This document shows positions 5,168 through 12,159 of a DNA stretch of 24,529 nt, piece after piece. Under the pieces are notes generated by a model that saw nothing but the letters and a program-made list of their open reading frames with translations, did no database searches and was not told where the DNA came from. The translations under genes were made by a program, and so were the position numbers. Origin of the DNA: a virus; the IMG/VR virus record IMGVR_UViG_3300032282_002691, positions 1 to 24,529 of that record. One strand, given 5' to 3'. Numbering within the stretch: position 1 is the stretch's first letter; the number at the start of each line of letters is the position of its first letter.

Positions 5168-7951
5168 TCAGAACGGATCGCCGTCGTCGTCTGGCGGCGG
5201 CTTCGGCACCTGCGCCCCCTTCTTCGTCGCTGCAGCTGGCGACGTCACAGCGTCCGCCCACAAGAACTTCGACAGCGCCGCTTCGGTCAGCGAGTAGGCG
5301 CGGACCCGCCCGCCTGACATCGCGACCGTCTTCGACACCTTCGACCCGCTGCCGCCTTCGACCCACCCGCGCTCCGCCCAGGCTGACGTCACGGCGCCGA
5401 TCTGGAAGCCCGCAGTCTTCAGCATGTCGTTCGCTGCCGACAGCACCACCGCAAGGCGCGGCTGCCCGGTCGCGCTGCTATACCAGACGCCGATCAAGTC
5501 GCGGTTTGCCTTGTCGTTGTCGGGATGGCCTGACAGCTGCAGCGCCCGCGACAGCGACCAGTCGACCAGACGCGACAGCGCTGCCGTTGCCACGTCGGCA
5601 GGCCGTGATCGCTGCATCATGTCTGCCCACCGCTCGGCAGTCACCCACCCGTCGCGCGCACGCAGGCCTAGCACCTGATCGGCGACTTCGCCCACCACCC
5701 GCACGAACGCCACGTACTCGGCAAGGCGCGACCCGATCGGGTGACCGGGGCTAGTGGCTTCGACCTCGGCTGACGCCGCGTTGCACAAGGTGCGGTACCT
5801 GGCACGCAGGTCGCGGCGCTCTTCGGTCGTCAGGCCTGCCACGTACCCGGCGAAGATGCGCCCCGCGTGACCGTGGTTGTCGGTCAGCGTGTCGATGACG
5901 TCGCGCTGAAAGGCTGCAGTGGCGTCGCTGACGCGCTGCGCGGCACTACCCCGCGACCACGGCGGCCCCCACATCGTCAGCACCCGCGCACGCGCGCCAC
6001 CGGCTTCGCCGAAGTCGCTGATCGACTGCTCGCCCGTCGACAGCACAAGCGATTCGTACCGCGACGTCGCACGAACCCCGCCCGCCTGCGCGCCCCTCAT
6101 CTTGCCGGTGTCGGTCGTCAGGTCGTACACGGTCTTCTGCACCGCTTCGACCTTCGCCCGCTGTGTCTCGTCGATGCAGACCGACAGCCCCCGCACCGCG
6201 TTCACGTGCAGTTCTAGCGCGTAGGGCGTCGAATCCCACGACAGCACCGCGTCAGTCGACCCGCCGACACTGGCGGCCACCCGCAGCGCCTTCGTCTTGC
6301 CCTGCGACGTGCCGCTGCAGATGTCGAGCACGAACGGCTGCGCGCCGAGCACCCGAAGCAGCGGCGACCCCATCGACACCGCGATCACTGTCGCAAGGTC
6401 GGGGCTGTGGTCGATCACCCGCTGAAGCGCCCGCAGCTGCAGGTCAGCCGACCCGCTGGTCGAGTAGCGCCCGACCCACTTCGACAGCGCCGCGTTCGAT
6501 GCTTCGAAGTGCGGGCAGTTCACGCCGAACCGGTCACGACCGAAGAGGAAGGCAGGCGCCTGCCAGTCGTCAGCGCCGTGCCAACCCGTCACGCTGCTGA
6601 CGAACTCTGCCTCTGCCCTGGCGTTCTGCTGCAGGTAGGCTGTCTCTGCCGCGCTCAAGTACTCGACCACCGCTGCAGCCGTGCCGGTGTCGACAGGGAA
6701 GCCACCCGACTGCAGGTCGACCACCTTGCGCGAGTTCAGCAGCACCGATCGGTCGACCGTCTTCTGCCGCACGTCGAACCCGTCGGCGCCGTTCGGGCGA
6801 TGCCATCGCACGACCAGCGCGTGCGTATCGTCGCTGCTGTCGACCCGAACCCCTGCCACCCACAACGGCACCCGCGACACAAGCCACGACTGGTCGCCCG
6901 CCGACTTCGTCACGCCCCTGTCGGGCGTGCAGGCGAACGGCTTCGGCGCCCACATCGCCCCATCGTCAGGCGGGGCCGCGACGCTGTCGTCGTCAGCCGC
7001 TTCGACCACGTTCGGCTTCAACGCTGCCTGCAGCTGCAGCCGCACCGTTTCAACGCCCACCTGGCACACAAGATCATTCCAGTCGCTGCCACGGTTGACG
7101 AAGCCCGGCGGCCACACTGGCACCACCGCCACGCCTCCGCACTTGCCTGCCGCCTCTTCGCCCTTGATCTTGCCGGGGTTCTTCGCCTTCTGCTTCCAGT
7201 CGTCATCGCAGCAGACGACAAGGCGCACGTCAGGGTACTTCGCCCGCAGCGCCTGCGTGACAGGCAGCAGGTTGCCGCAGTCGAACGCCACCGCCACCGG
7301 CCACCCTGTCGCCTCATGCACGCTGGCACCCGTCGCGTACCCTTCGACGATGGCAAGTACCTGGTCGTCGCCGAACTTGCCGAAGCTGTGATAGCAGCCC
7401 GTCACAGCGACGCCCTTGCCGAAGCGCTTGTCGGTGCCGTCTTCTGCCTTCTCGGCGAAGATCGTCTGCAGCCCCCGCAGAACCCCTGCCGAGTTCCGCA
7501 GCGGCACTAGCAGGCGGTCGCCGTCACGACGCAGCCCGTGGGCCGCAACCCGCTTGCGCTGCAGGTAGGCGTGACCGGTGCAGTCACGCCCTGCCGCCTC
7601 CCACTGCGCCGTCGCGCTGGTCGCTGCCAAGTTCGCGGCCGCCTCCCGTGCCTTCGCCCGGCGGTTGCCGTCTGCCTTGATCTTGGCGTTCAGCGCGTCA
7701 AGGTCGACCACCGACAACGACACCCCGCCCCACTGCCACGTCTGCGACCCCTGCCCGTCTCCCATGTTTTCGATGTAGCCTGCGGGCTTCGCGTCAAGGT
7801 GCAGCGTGTACCGCCCGTTCTTCGACTTCGGCTTGTCGTGCGTCGGCAGGTGGTGAATCTGACCGTCGGCGATCAGGGCAGCCGGGGCGATGATGCCGCG
7901 CGCCTCCAGTGCTGCCCGAAACTCGGCTTCTACCTTTGCAAAATCGCTCAC
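5168..7951 (-). CDS. Primase-helicase: Toprim plus DUF927 ATPase
   Basis: 927 residues. A Toprim domain is visible: VEGYATGASV with Glu203, and LVVCCDDDWKQ with Asp249-251, the metal-binding positions for primer synthesis. From about 340 on the protein matches DUF927: RDRFGVNCPH, then Walker A SGTSQGKTKALRVAASVGG (546-564) and Walker B-like GLSVCIDET with Asp594/Glu595. Such proteins are single-chain phage or plasmid replication primase-helicases. No CHC2 zinc-finger cysteines appear in the N-terminus. GTG at 7951 overlaps the helicase stop as GTGA and follows a perfect AGGAGG. The C-terminal 150 residues may be a helical DNA-binding part, ending in an acidic PPPDDDGDPF tail. Confidence 0.9.
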   Translation of the reverse strand: MSDFAKVEAEFRAALEARGIIAPAALIADGQIHHLPTHDKPKSKNGRYTLHLDAKPAGYIENMGDGQGSQTWQWGGVSLSVVDLDALNAKIKADGNRRAKAREAAANLAATSATAQWEAAGRDCTGHAYLQRKRVAAHGLRRDGDRLLVPLRNSAGVLRGLQTIFAEKAEDGTDKRFGKGVAVTGCYHSFGKFGDDQVLAIVEGYATGASVHEATGWPVAVAFDCGNLLPVTQALRAKYPDVRLVVCCDDDWKQKAKNPGKIKGEEAAGKCGGVAVVPVWPPGFVNRGSDWNDLVCQVGVETVRLQLQAALKPNVVEAADDDSVAAPPDDGAMWAPKPFACTPDRGVTKSAGDQSWLVSRVPLWVAGVRVDSSDDTHALVVRWHRPNGADGFDVRQKTVDRSVLLNSRKVVDLQSGGFPVDTGTAAAVVEYLSAAETAYLQQNARAEAEFVSSVTGWHGADDWQAPAFLFGRDRFGVNCPHFEASNAALSKWVGRYSTSGSADLQLRALQRVIDHSPDLATVIAVSMGSPLLRVLGAQPFVLDICSGTSQGKTKALRVAASVGGSTDAVLSWDSTPYALELHVNAVRGLSVCIDETQRAKVEAVQKTVYDLTTDTGKMRGAQAGGVRATSRYESLVLSTGEQSISDFGEAGGARARVLTMWGPPWSRGSAAQRVSDATAAFQRDVIDTLTDNHGHAGRIFAGYVAGLTTEERRDLRARYRTLCNAASAEVEATSPGHPIGSRLAEYVAFVRVVGEVADQVLGLRARDGWVTAERWADMMQRSRPADVATAALSRLVDWSLSRALQLSGHPDNDKANRDLIGVWYSSATGQPRLAVVLSAANDMLKTAGFQIGAVTSAWAERGWVEGGSGSKVSKTVAMSGGRVRAYSLTEAALSKFLWADAVTSPAAATKKGAQVPKPPPDDDGDPF

Positions 7952-9660
7952 TTTGCCCTCCTGGCGTTCTTCGCGTCGACCGTTGCCGCGATCACCGCGT
8001 CGCTGTCAACGGGGCAGTCGAACAGCGCCGCGATCGTCTGGTTCTGCGTCGTCAGGTCGTAGACGCCCGGTTCGATGAAGCGAGGCGTCAGCGCCTTGTC
8101 GAGTGACAGGAAGTCGGTCAGGATGCCGCGCCGCAGCGTCGGTTCGCCCTGCACGGTCGTATGTTCGTGCAGTAGCAGGTCGTACGCGTGCGCGATCGCC
8201 TTCGCTACCTGTTCGGGGCGCTGCTTGATGTTCTTGTAGCGCGCCGCCCGACCCGCCAGCAGGTCAAGCTGTGCCTTCGTCGCAGGCTGCCGACGCCACG
8301 ACGCGTCGATCTGACCGAAGGCATTGTCGATCAGCCCCTTCGCCCGCAGCCAACTGACGCACTCGCTGATGTAGGAAGTCGACACCGCGTGGGCGACTGC
8401 GACCCGCTGCACTGCCGTCCGCGCCTTCGACAACTTCGGCACCCGGTACGTTTTGCCCGTCAGCGGATCGAACACGTCGATCATGTCAGGCGCCTGTACT
8501 TCCTCTTCGACCTCTTCGACCGCGTCGACAATCGCCCCTGCCAGCTGCGACGGGTGGCTGATGCCGTGCTGCACGAACAGGCCGTACGGGTCGAACAGGT
8601 CGGCGTGCGACTTGCCTGGCGACGACCGCAAGAAGCGCCCGACCTCCTGCACGAACCCCACCCGACCACGCGGACGGCGAAGGCAGCCCCACCGCAGCCA
8701 CGGCAGGTCGACACCTTCGACAAGGATCTGCACGTGCACAAGGCAGTCGATCACGCCATCCTGCAGCGCCTGCAGTCGCGCCGCCCGAATCGCTGACGAC
8801 TGGTTCGAATGCAACGTCATCGCACGAACACCGGCGTCTTCTAGCCGCTTCGCGAACGCCTCGGCGTCGACCACGTGCCGAGCGCTGACGACACCGGGGC
8901 CGCGCTGCTGCTGCACCCACAGAACCGACGCTGCGTCGATGATCTCCTGCTGCTCTTCGGCGATGTCGTCACGTTCGGGGTCGTCGGGCTTCAGCCTGCC
9001 CGCGTAGCTTGCCATGTCGTTGATCCGCATCGCATCGAACCTGCCAAGCCCTGACGCCACCCACGGCACTAGCACCCCGTCGGCAAGCGCGTCGTCGATG
9101 CTGTACCTGTCGAGTTCGTGCAGCCACAACGTCAGCCCCTTCGACGGGTCGGGGTCGGACTTGTAGGGCGTCGCCGACCACCCGATTCGCGGCACCTCGG
9201 CGATCGTCGCTGCAGGCTGCAGGATCTGCGGGTTGTCGGTCTTGTGGCATTCGTCCGCGCACCACACCACCACCCGGCGCCCTGCCTTCGCCAGTGCCGT
9301 CAGACAGGCGCCGAACGACGGGTGACAGGTGACGACCACCCGCTGCGACACGTCTTTGCCGCTGGTGTAGAACACGCCCACCGATTCGCCCAGGCGGTCG
9401 GTCAACGTCGCTGACAGCTGTTCGACCAGTTTGACCGTCGGCGTCGTCACGACCACCACGTCGGCAGGGCCGGTCAGCAGCTGCAGCTGGTCGGCGACAA
9501 CCTCGGCAAGCAGGATCGACTTGCCCGACCCCGTCGCTGCAGCGAACACGCCCGCCGACAGCGACCCGGCGTCACGCGCTGCCACGTATGCGGCAAAGGC
9601 TTCGACCTGGCACCGGCGCGGCACCCGACCCGACCACAGCGACACACTCGGCGAACTCAC
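7948..9660 (-). CDS. SF2 DExH-type DNA helicase
   Basis: 570 residues. Motif I AATGSGKS (41-48), motif Ia-like VVTTPTVKLVEQL, motif II DECH (136-139), motif III GWSATP (160-165), and motif VI QEVGRFLRSS (338-347) are in the order of superfamily 2 helicases of the RecQ/UvrB-like phage group. It probably unwinds DNA for the adjacent primase or for recombination. After about residue 400 there is an extra region with an HTH-like stretch (VAHAVSTSYISECVSWLRAKGLID) and basic helices. GTG start at 9660 overlaps the upstream stop as GTGA. The exact pathway cannot be fixed from sequence. Confidence 0.9.
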   Translation of the reverse strand: MSSPSVSLWSGRVPRRCQVEAFAAYVAARDAGSLSAGVFAAATGSGKSILLAEVVADQLQLLTGPADVVVVTTPTVKLVEQLSATLTDRLGESVGVFYTSGKDVSQRVVVTCHPSFGACLTALAKAGRRVVVWCADECHKTDNPQILQPAATIAEVPRIGWSATPYKSDPDPSKGLTLWLHELDRYSIDDALADGVLVPWVASGLGRFDAMRINDMASYAGRLKPDDPERDDIAEEQQEIIDAASVLWVQQQRGPGVVSARHVVDAEAFAKRLEDAGVRAMTLHSNQSSAIRAARLQALQDGVIDCLVHVQILVEGVDLPWLRWGCLRRPRGRVGFVQEVGRFLRSSPGKSHADLFDPYGLFVQHGISHPSQLAGAIVDAVEEVEEEVQAPDMIDVFDPLTGKTYRVPKLSKARTAVQRVAVAHAVSTSYISECVSWLRAKGLIDNAFGQIDASWRRQPATKAQLDLLAGRAARYKNIKQRPEQVAKAIAHAYDLLLHEHTTVQGEPTLRRGILTDFLSLDKALTPRFIEPGVYDLTTQNQTIAALFDCPVDSDAVIAATVDAKNARRAK

Positions 9661-9860
9661 GACGCACCCCGCAGGCTGTCGGTCGTCGCCTTCGCGGTCA
9701 CAAGGTCAGCGGCAAGCGCCACGATCCCGCGCTCGACTGCCAGCGCCATCGCCGCAGACAAGCTGCGACCGGTCAGTGCCGAGTAGGCGACAAGCGCTTC
9801 GTCGACGTGGGGGGGCAAAGTGGTGTCGCGACGGCGCGCACCCGCACTACTGCTAGACAT
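9657..9860 (-). CDS. Small ribbon-helix-helix-like protein
   Basis: 67 residues from ATG at 9860, preceded by AGGATCGATC. After a Ser/Arg-rich head (SSSSAGARRRDT) comes TTLPPHVDEALVAYSALTG then SLSAAMALAVERGIVALAADL: a short strand, helix, Gly turn, helix, the order seen in Arc/CopG ribbon-helix-helix repressors. Such dimers bind short 5-6 bp half-sites in tandem. It is the first gene of the minus operon and lies about 90 bp from the GTTACC site array at 9951-10215, so it is the best local candidate to bind the array and control itself. The fold is read by eye and not proven. Confidence 0.65.
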   Translation of the reverse strand: MSSSSAGARRRDTTLPPHVDEALVAYSALTGRSLSAAMALAVERGIVALAADLVTAKATTDSLRGAS

Positions 9861-9883
9861 GATCGATCCTGCTGTTCGGGGAA

Positions 9884-9908
9884 GTGCGGCACAGCGCCGC
9901 GACCGCAC
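9884..9908 (-). promoter_or_regulatory. Stem-loop in leader of ribbon-helix-helix-like gene
   Basis: GTGCGG (9884-9889) and CCGCAC (9903-9908) pair perfectly around 13 bases, between the site array and the ATG at 9860. It would lie in the 5' untranslated leader of the minus-strand transcript. Function not known. Confidence 0.3.
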
Positions 9909-9950
9909 CGTAGCAGCACCGCGCACGCACCGCAAGGGCAAAGTGTAAAC

Positions 9951-10028
9951 GGTAACATCGGTAACATTTCGCCGTTACCGCTCGCACCCGCTTAGATCCT
10001 AGCGCAAACGAGGACAGTAACGGGTAAC
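9951..10028 (-). repeat. Left arm of palindromic array
   Basis: Read outward on the minus strand (from 10028) it aligns base by base with the right arm read on the plus strand: GTTACCCGTTAC, a few varied bases, TTTGCGC, AGATC, AAGCGG, TGCGA, GTAAC, GGCGAA, TGTTACCG and a last GTTACC, with a few 1-2 base gaps. The match beyond the short sites shows duplication of a longer module, not chance short repeats. Confidence 0.7.
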
Positions 10029-10139
10029 TGCAAAAAAACATAGAGACTAATACGCGCGAGCACTGTCGATGCTCACACTTCGATCTGAAGTTCGCCACTG
10101 ATCGATCGCTTCCCCTAGTAGGGTGTATCTCAAAACCCC

Positions 10140-10215
10140 GTTACCCGTTACCGCAGCCGTTTTTGCGCGTCAGATCAAGCGGTTGCGAGTAACTGGCGAA
10201 TGTTACCGCGTTACC
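10140..10215 (+). repeat. Right arm of palindromic array
   Basis: Homologous to 9951-10028 in inverted orientation and pointing toward the late operon. It carries five GTTAC sites: two tandem with 7-base period, one reversed, two with 8-base period. The gap of about 110 bp between arms holds the central palindrome. Confidence 0.7.
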
Positions 10216-10234
10216 TGTCGCGCGCGCAGGGGTG

Positions 10235-10271
10235 ACTGCACGGATGGCCTAAGTGGGGGCGACCGTGCAGT
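10235..10271 (+). repeat. Perfect 9-bp inverted repeat
   Basis: ACTGCACGG (10235-10243) and CCGTGCAGT (10263-10271) are exact reverse complements separated by 19 bases. It lies just beyond the right arm, between the array and the small terminase gene. It could be an operator, a leader hairpin or a packaging-related site; nothing in the bases decides. Confidence 0.5.
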
Positions 10272-10360
10272 GAAGGCTACGCCCCCCGCAAGCCCGCTGT
10301 GAAGTCGAAGGTGAAGTGATCGACATGCCTGCGCCCCCCTGGCATACCGCCACGCCCCGC

Positions 10361-10390
10361 TTGACGCAACGGCGATGCTAGGGCTAGGTG
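10361..10390 (+). promoter_or_regulatory. Candidate late promoter before terminase
   Basis: TTGACG (10361-10366), 18 bases, TAGGTG (10385-10390), pointing at the terminase genes. The -10 is poor, but the pair resembles the candidate at 5095-5124 in spacing and in a CTAG at the -10. The rest of 10272-10435 shows only G/C-rich sequence with several GTGAAG runs. Confidence 0.28.
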
Positions 10391-10435
10391 GGGGTCGAAC
10401 CGGGTGGTGAAGTCACGCGCGTGAAGGCTTCGGCG

Positions 10436-10891
10436 ATGTTCACGAAAGACCAGAAGATCGAGATGCAGCGACGGGCGTGGGAGATGCGTCTGCGCGGCGT
10501 GCAGCAGGTCGACATCGCCACCGAGCTGCAGGTGTCGCAGGGGTTCGTCAGCGGCCTGCTGAAGAAGGCGCGCGAAGAGATGATCGAGCAGAACCGGCTC
10601 GACGCTGGCACGGCGACGGGTGAGCAGGTCGGGCGGCTCGACAAGATGATCGTGGCGCTGACGCCTGCTGCCGAGGCTGGCGACGTGAAGGCGGTTCAGG
10701 CCTTGCTAGCGGTCGAAGACAGGCGGGCGAAGCTGCTAGGCCTTGACGCTGCCACCCGCAAGGCGGTCGACCTGACGACAGGCGGTGCGCCCCTGGCGTA
10801 CACGGTGCAGATCCCGGTGGTGCAGCGAATCGAGGGCGTTACGGCGCCGCCAGTGCCTGACGACGGCGCGGACGACGAGCAGCCCCTGTGA
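10436..10891 (+). CDS. Terminase small subunit
   Basis: 151 residues from ATG at 10436 with a GAAGG ribosome site 8 bases upstream; a GTG 48 bases earlier keeps the frame open but has no clear ribosome site. The N-terminal part holds an HTH: WEMRLRGVQQVDIATELQVSQGFVSGLLKKAREEM (about 15-49), typical of small terminases that bind the packaging site. The middle AGDVKAVQALLAVEDRRAKLLGLDA is also family-like, and the C-terminus is acidic. It directly precedes and overlaps (GTGA) the large subunit. It would recognise phage DNA and hand it to the motor. Confidence 0.82.
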   Translation: MFTKDQKIEMQRRAWEMRLRGVQQVDIATELQVSQGFVSGLLKKAREEMIEQNRLDAGTATGEQVGRLDKMIVALTPAAEAGDVKAVQALLAVEDRRAKLLGLDAATRKAVDLTTGGAPLAYTVQIPVVQRIEGVTAPPVPDDGADDEQPL

Positions 10892-12159
10892 CGGTAGCGG
10901 CGGGTGCCGTGCCGTTCGTGCTGCCTGCTCTGTACGCGAAGCAGCGGGCGGCGGTCTGCGACCCGCGCCGTGTGGTCTGCATCGAATCGACGACGAAGGC
11001 AGGCAAGACGCTAGGCTGCCTTGTGTGGCAGATCGGGCAGATGATGTCAGGGCCGCCCGACGCCGAGCACTGGTGGGTTGCGCCCGTCTACGAACAGTCG
11101 ATGATGGCGTACCGCCTGGCGTGGTCGCTGCTGCGCGGGCAGCCGGGCTTTCGGCAGGTGCTGTCAGAGCGGGCGATCGTCGGGCCGGGTGAGCGGCGCT
11201 GGTCGTTCAGGTCGGCAGACAAGCCCGACAACCTGTACGGGTCGGCGGTCAGCAGCGCGGTGCTAGACGAGGCGTCACGCATGAAAGACGACGCCGTTGA
11301 TGCGGTCTACAGCACGACGACGCGCACGCGGGGGCCGCTGCGGCTGATCGGCAACGTGCGGGGTCGGGCGAACCGGCACTACCAGTGGTCGCGCCGTGGC
11401 GAATCGGGTGAGGCAGGCTTCGGCTACCACCGCATCACGGCTGACGACGCGGTCGCTGCGGGTGTCTTCGACGCCGCCGACGTCGACATGGCACGGCGGT
11501 CGCTGCCTGACGCGATCTTCCGCGAGCTCTACTACTGCGAACCGGCTGACGACGGGGCAAACCCGTTCGGCATCGACGCGATCCGGTCGGCGTGCGAGTT
11601 GTGCAACGGCAAGGCGACAGGCGGGCAGGTCGCGGTGTGGGGGCTCGACATCGCCCGCAAGCGCGACTTCGCGGTGCTGATAGGGCTAGACCACGCGCGG
11701 CACGTCGCAGTGTTGCACCGCTGGCACGGGCTGTCGTACGGGGCGCTTGTCGACGCGGTGGTCGCAGCTGTCGGTCGCCAGTCGAAGGCCTGCGTCTTCT
11801 ACGACGCGACGGGTGTCGGCGACGCGGTGGGCGACCAACTTGTCACGGCGAAGGTCTGGTGTGAGCCCTTCATCTTCAGCAGCGCAAGCAAGCAGGGGTT
11901 GATGGAAGGGCTCGCCCTGGCACTGCAGCAGGGTCGAACGACGGTGCTCGACGGGCCGCACCGTGCCGAGCTGGAGGCGTTCGAATACGACGTCAAGGCG
12001 AACCGGGTCGTGTATGGGGCGCCGTCAGGGTCGCACGACGACACGGTGTGCGCGCACGCGCTGGCGTGGTATGGCGCCGAACGGATGGGCATTAGTCAAG
12101 CAGTTCGCCGGTTGCCGCTAGGGGCGCCGACGACTTCACGCAGGGATCGAACATGGTAA
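10888..12159 (+). CDS. Terminase large subunit
   Basis: 423 residues, GTG start inside the small-subunit stop. ATPase: Walker A STTKAGKT (34-41) and Walker B SAVLDEAS (123-130). Nuclease with RNase H-like fold: WGLDIARKRDFAVLIGLD with Asp254, ACVFYDATGVGD with Asp306, and GSHDDTVCAHALAW with Asp384/385. It packages DNA into proheads and cuts the concatemer. The length is short for the family (often 450-600) but all motifs are present. It overlaps the portal start by 7 bases. Whether packaging is cos or headful cannot be told by eye. Confidence 0.93.
   Translation: MTVAAGAVPFVLPALYAKQRAAVCDPRRVVCIESTTKAGKTLGCLVWQIGQMMSGPPDAEHWWVAPVYEQSMMAYRLAWSLLRGQPGFRQVLSERAIVGPGERRWSFRSADKPDNLYGSAVSSAVLDEASRMKDDAVDAVYSTTTRTRGPLRLIGNVRGRANRHYQWSRRGESGEAGFGYHRITADDAVAAGVFDAADVDMARRSLPDAIFRELYYCEPADDGANPFGIDAIRSACELCNGKATGGQVAVWGLDIARKRDFAVLIGLDHARHVAVLHRWHGLSYGALVDAVVAAVGRQSKACVFYDATGVGDAVGDQLVTAKVWCEPFIFSSASKQGLMEGLALALQQGRTTVLDGPHRAELEAFEYDVKANRVVYGAPSGSHDDTVCAHALAWYGAERMGISQAVRRLPLGAPTTSRRDRTW

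Larger units (their letters stand above)
9951..10215. promoter_or_regulatory. 265-bp palindromic array of GTTACC sites (operator or origin)
   Basis: Fills the middle of the gene-free stretch 9861-10435 between divergent operons. GTTACC/GGTAAC or one-mismatch sites occur at 9951, 9960, 9974, 10017, 10023, 10140, 10147, 10188, 10202 and 10210. CGGTAACAT is tandem at 9950-9958 and 9959-9967, and its exact reverse complement is at 10200-10208. GTAACGGGTAAC at 10017-10028 has its exact reverse complement at 10140-10151. Site 9974 mirrors site 10188. All share a centre near 10084, where ACTTCGATCTGAAGT (10077-10091) is itself a perfect palindrome. An A7 tract and AT-rich bases lie just inside the left arm. 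Known repeats of this kind are iteron origins or clustered repressor operators; which applies here is inference. Confidence 0.75.

Noticed and set aside
6407-7510. 367-residue plus-strand frame opposite the primase-helicase
   Set aside because: Lies wholly opposite a clear Toprim/DUF927 gene; His/Arg-rich composition typical of GC-rich antisense frames.
9853-10098. 81-residue minus-strand frame across the palindromic array
   Set aside because: Runs through the repeats and overlaps the small ribbon-helix-helix-like gene start; composition is irregular and Cys-rich, no ribosome site.
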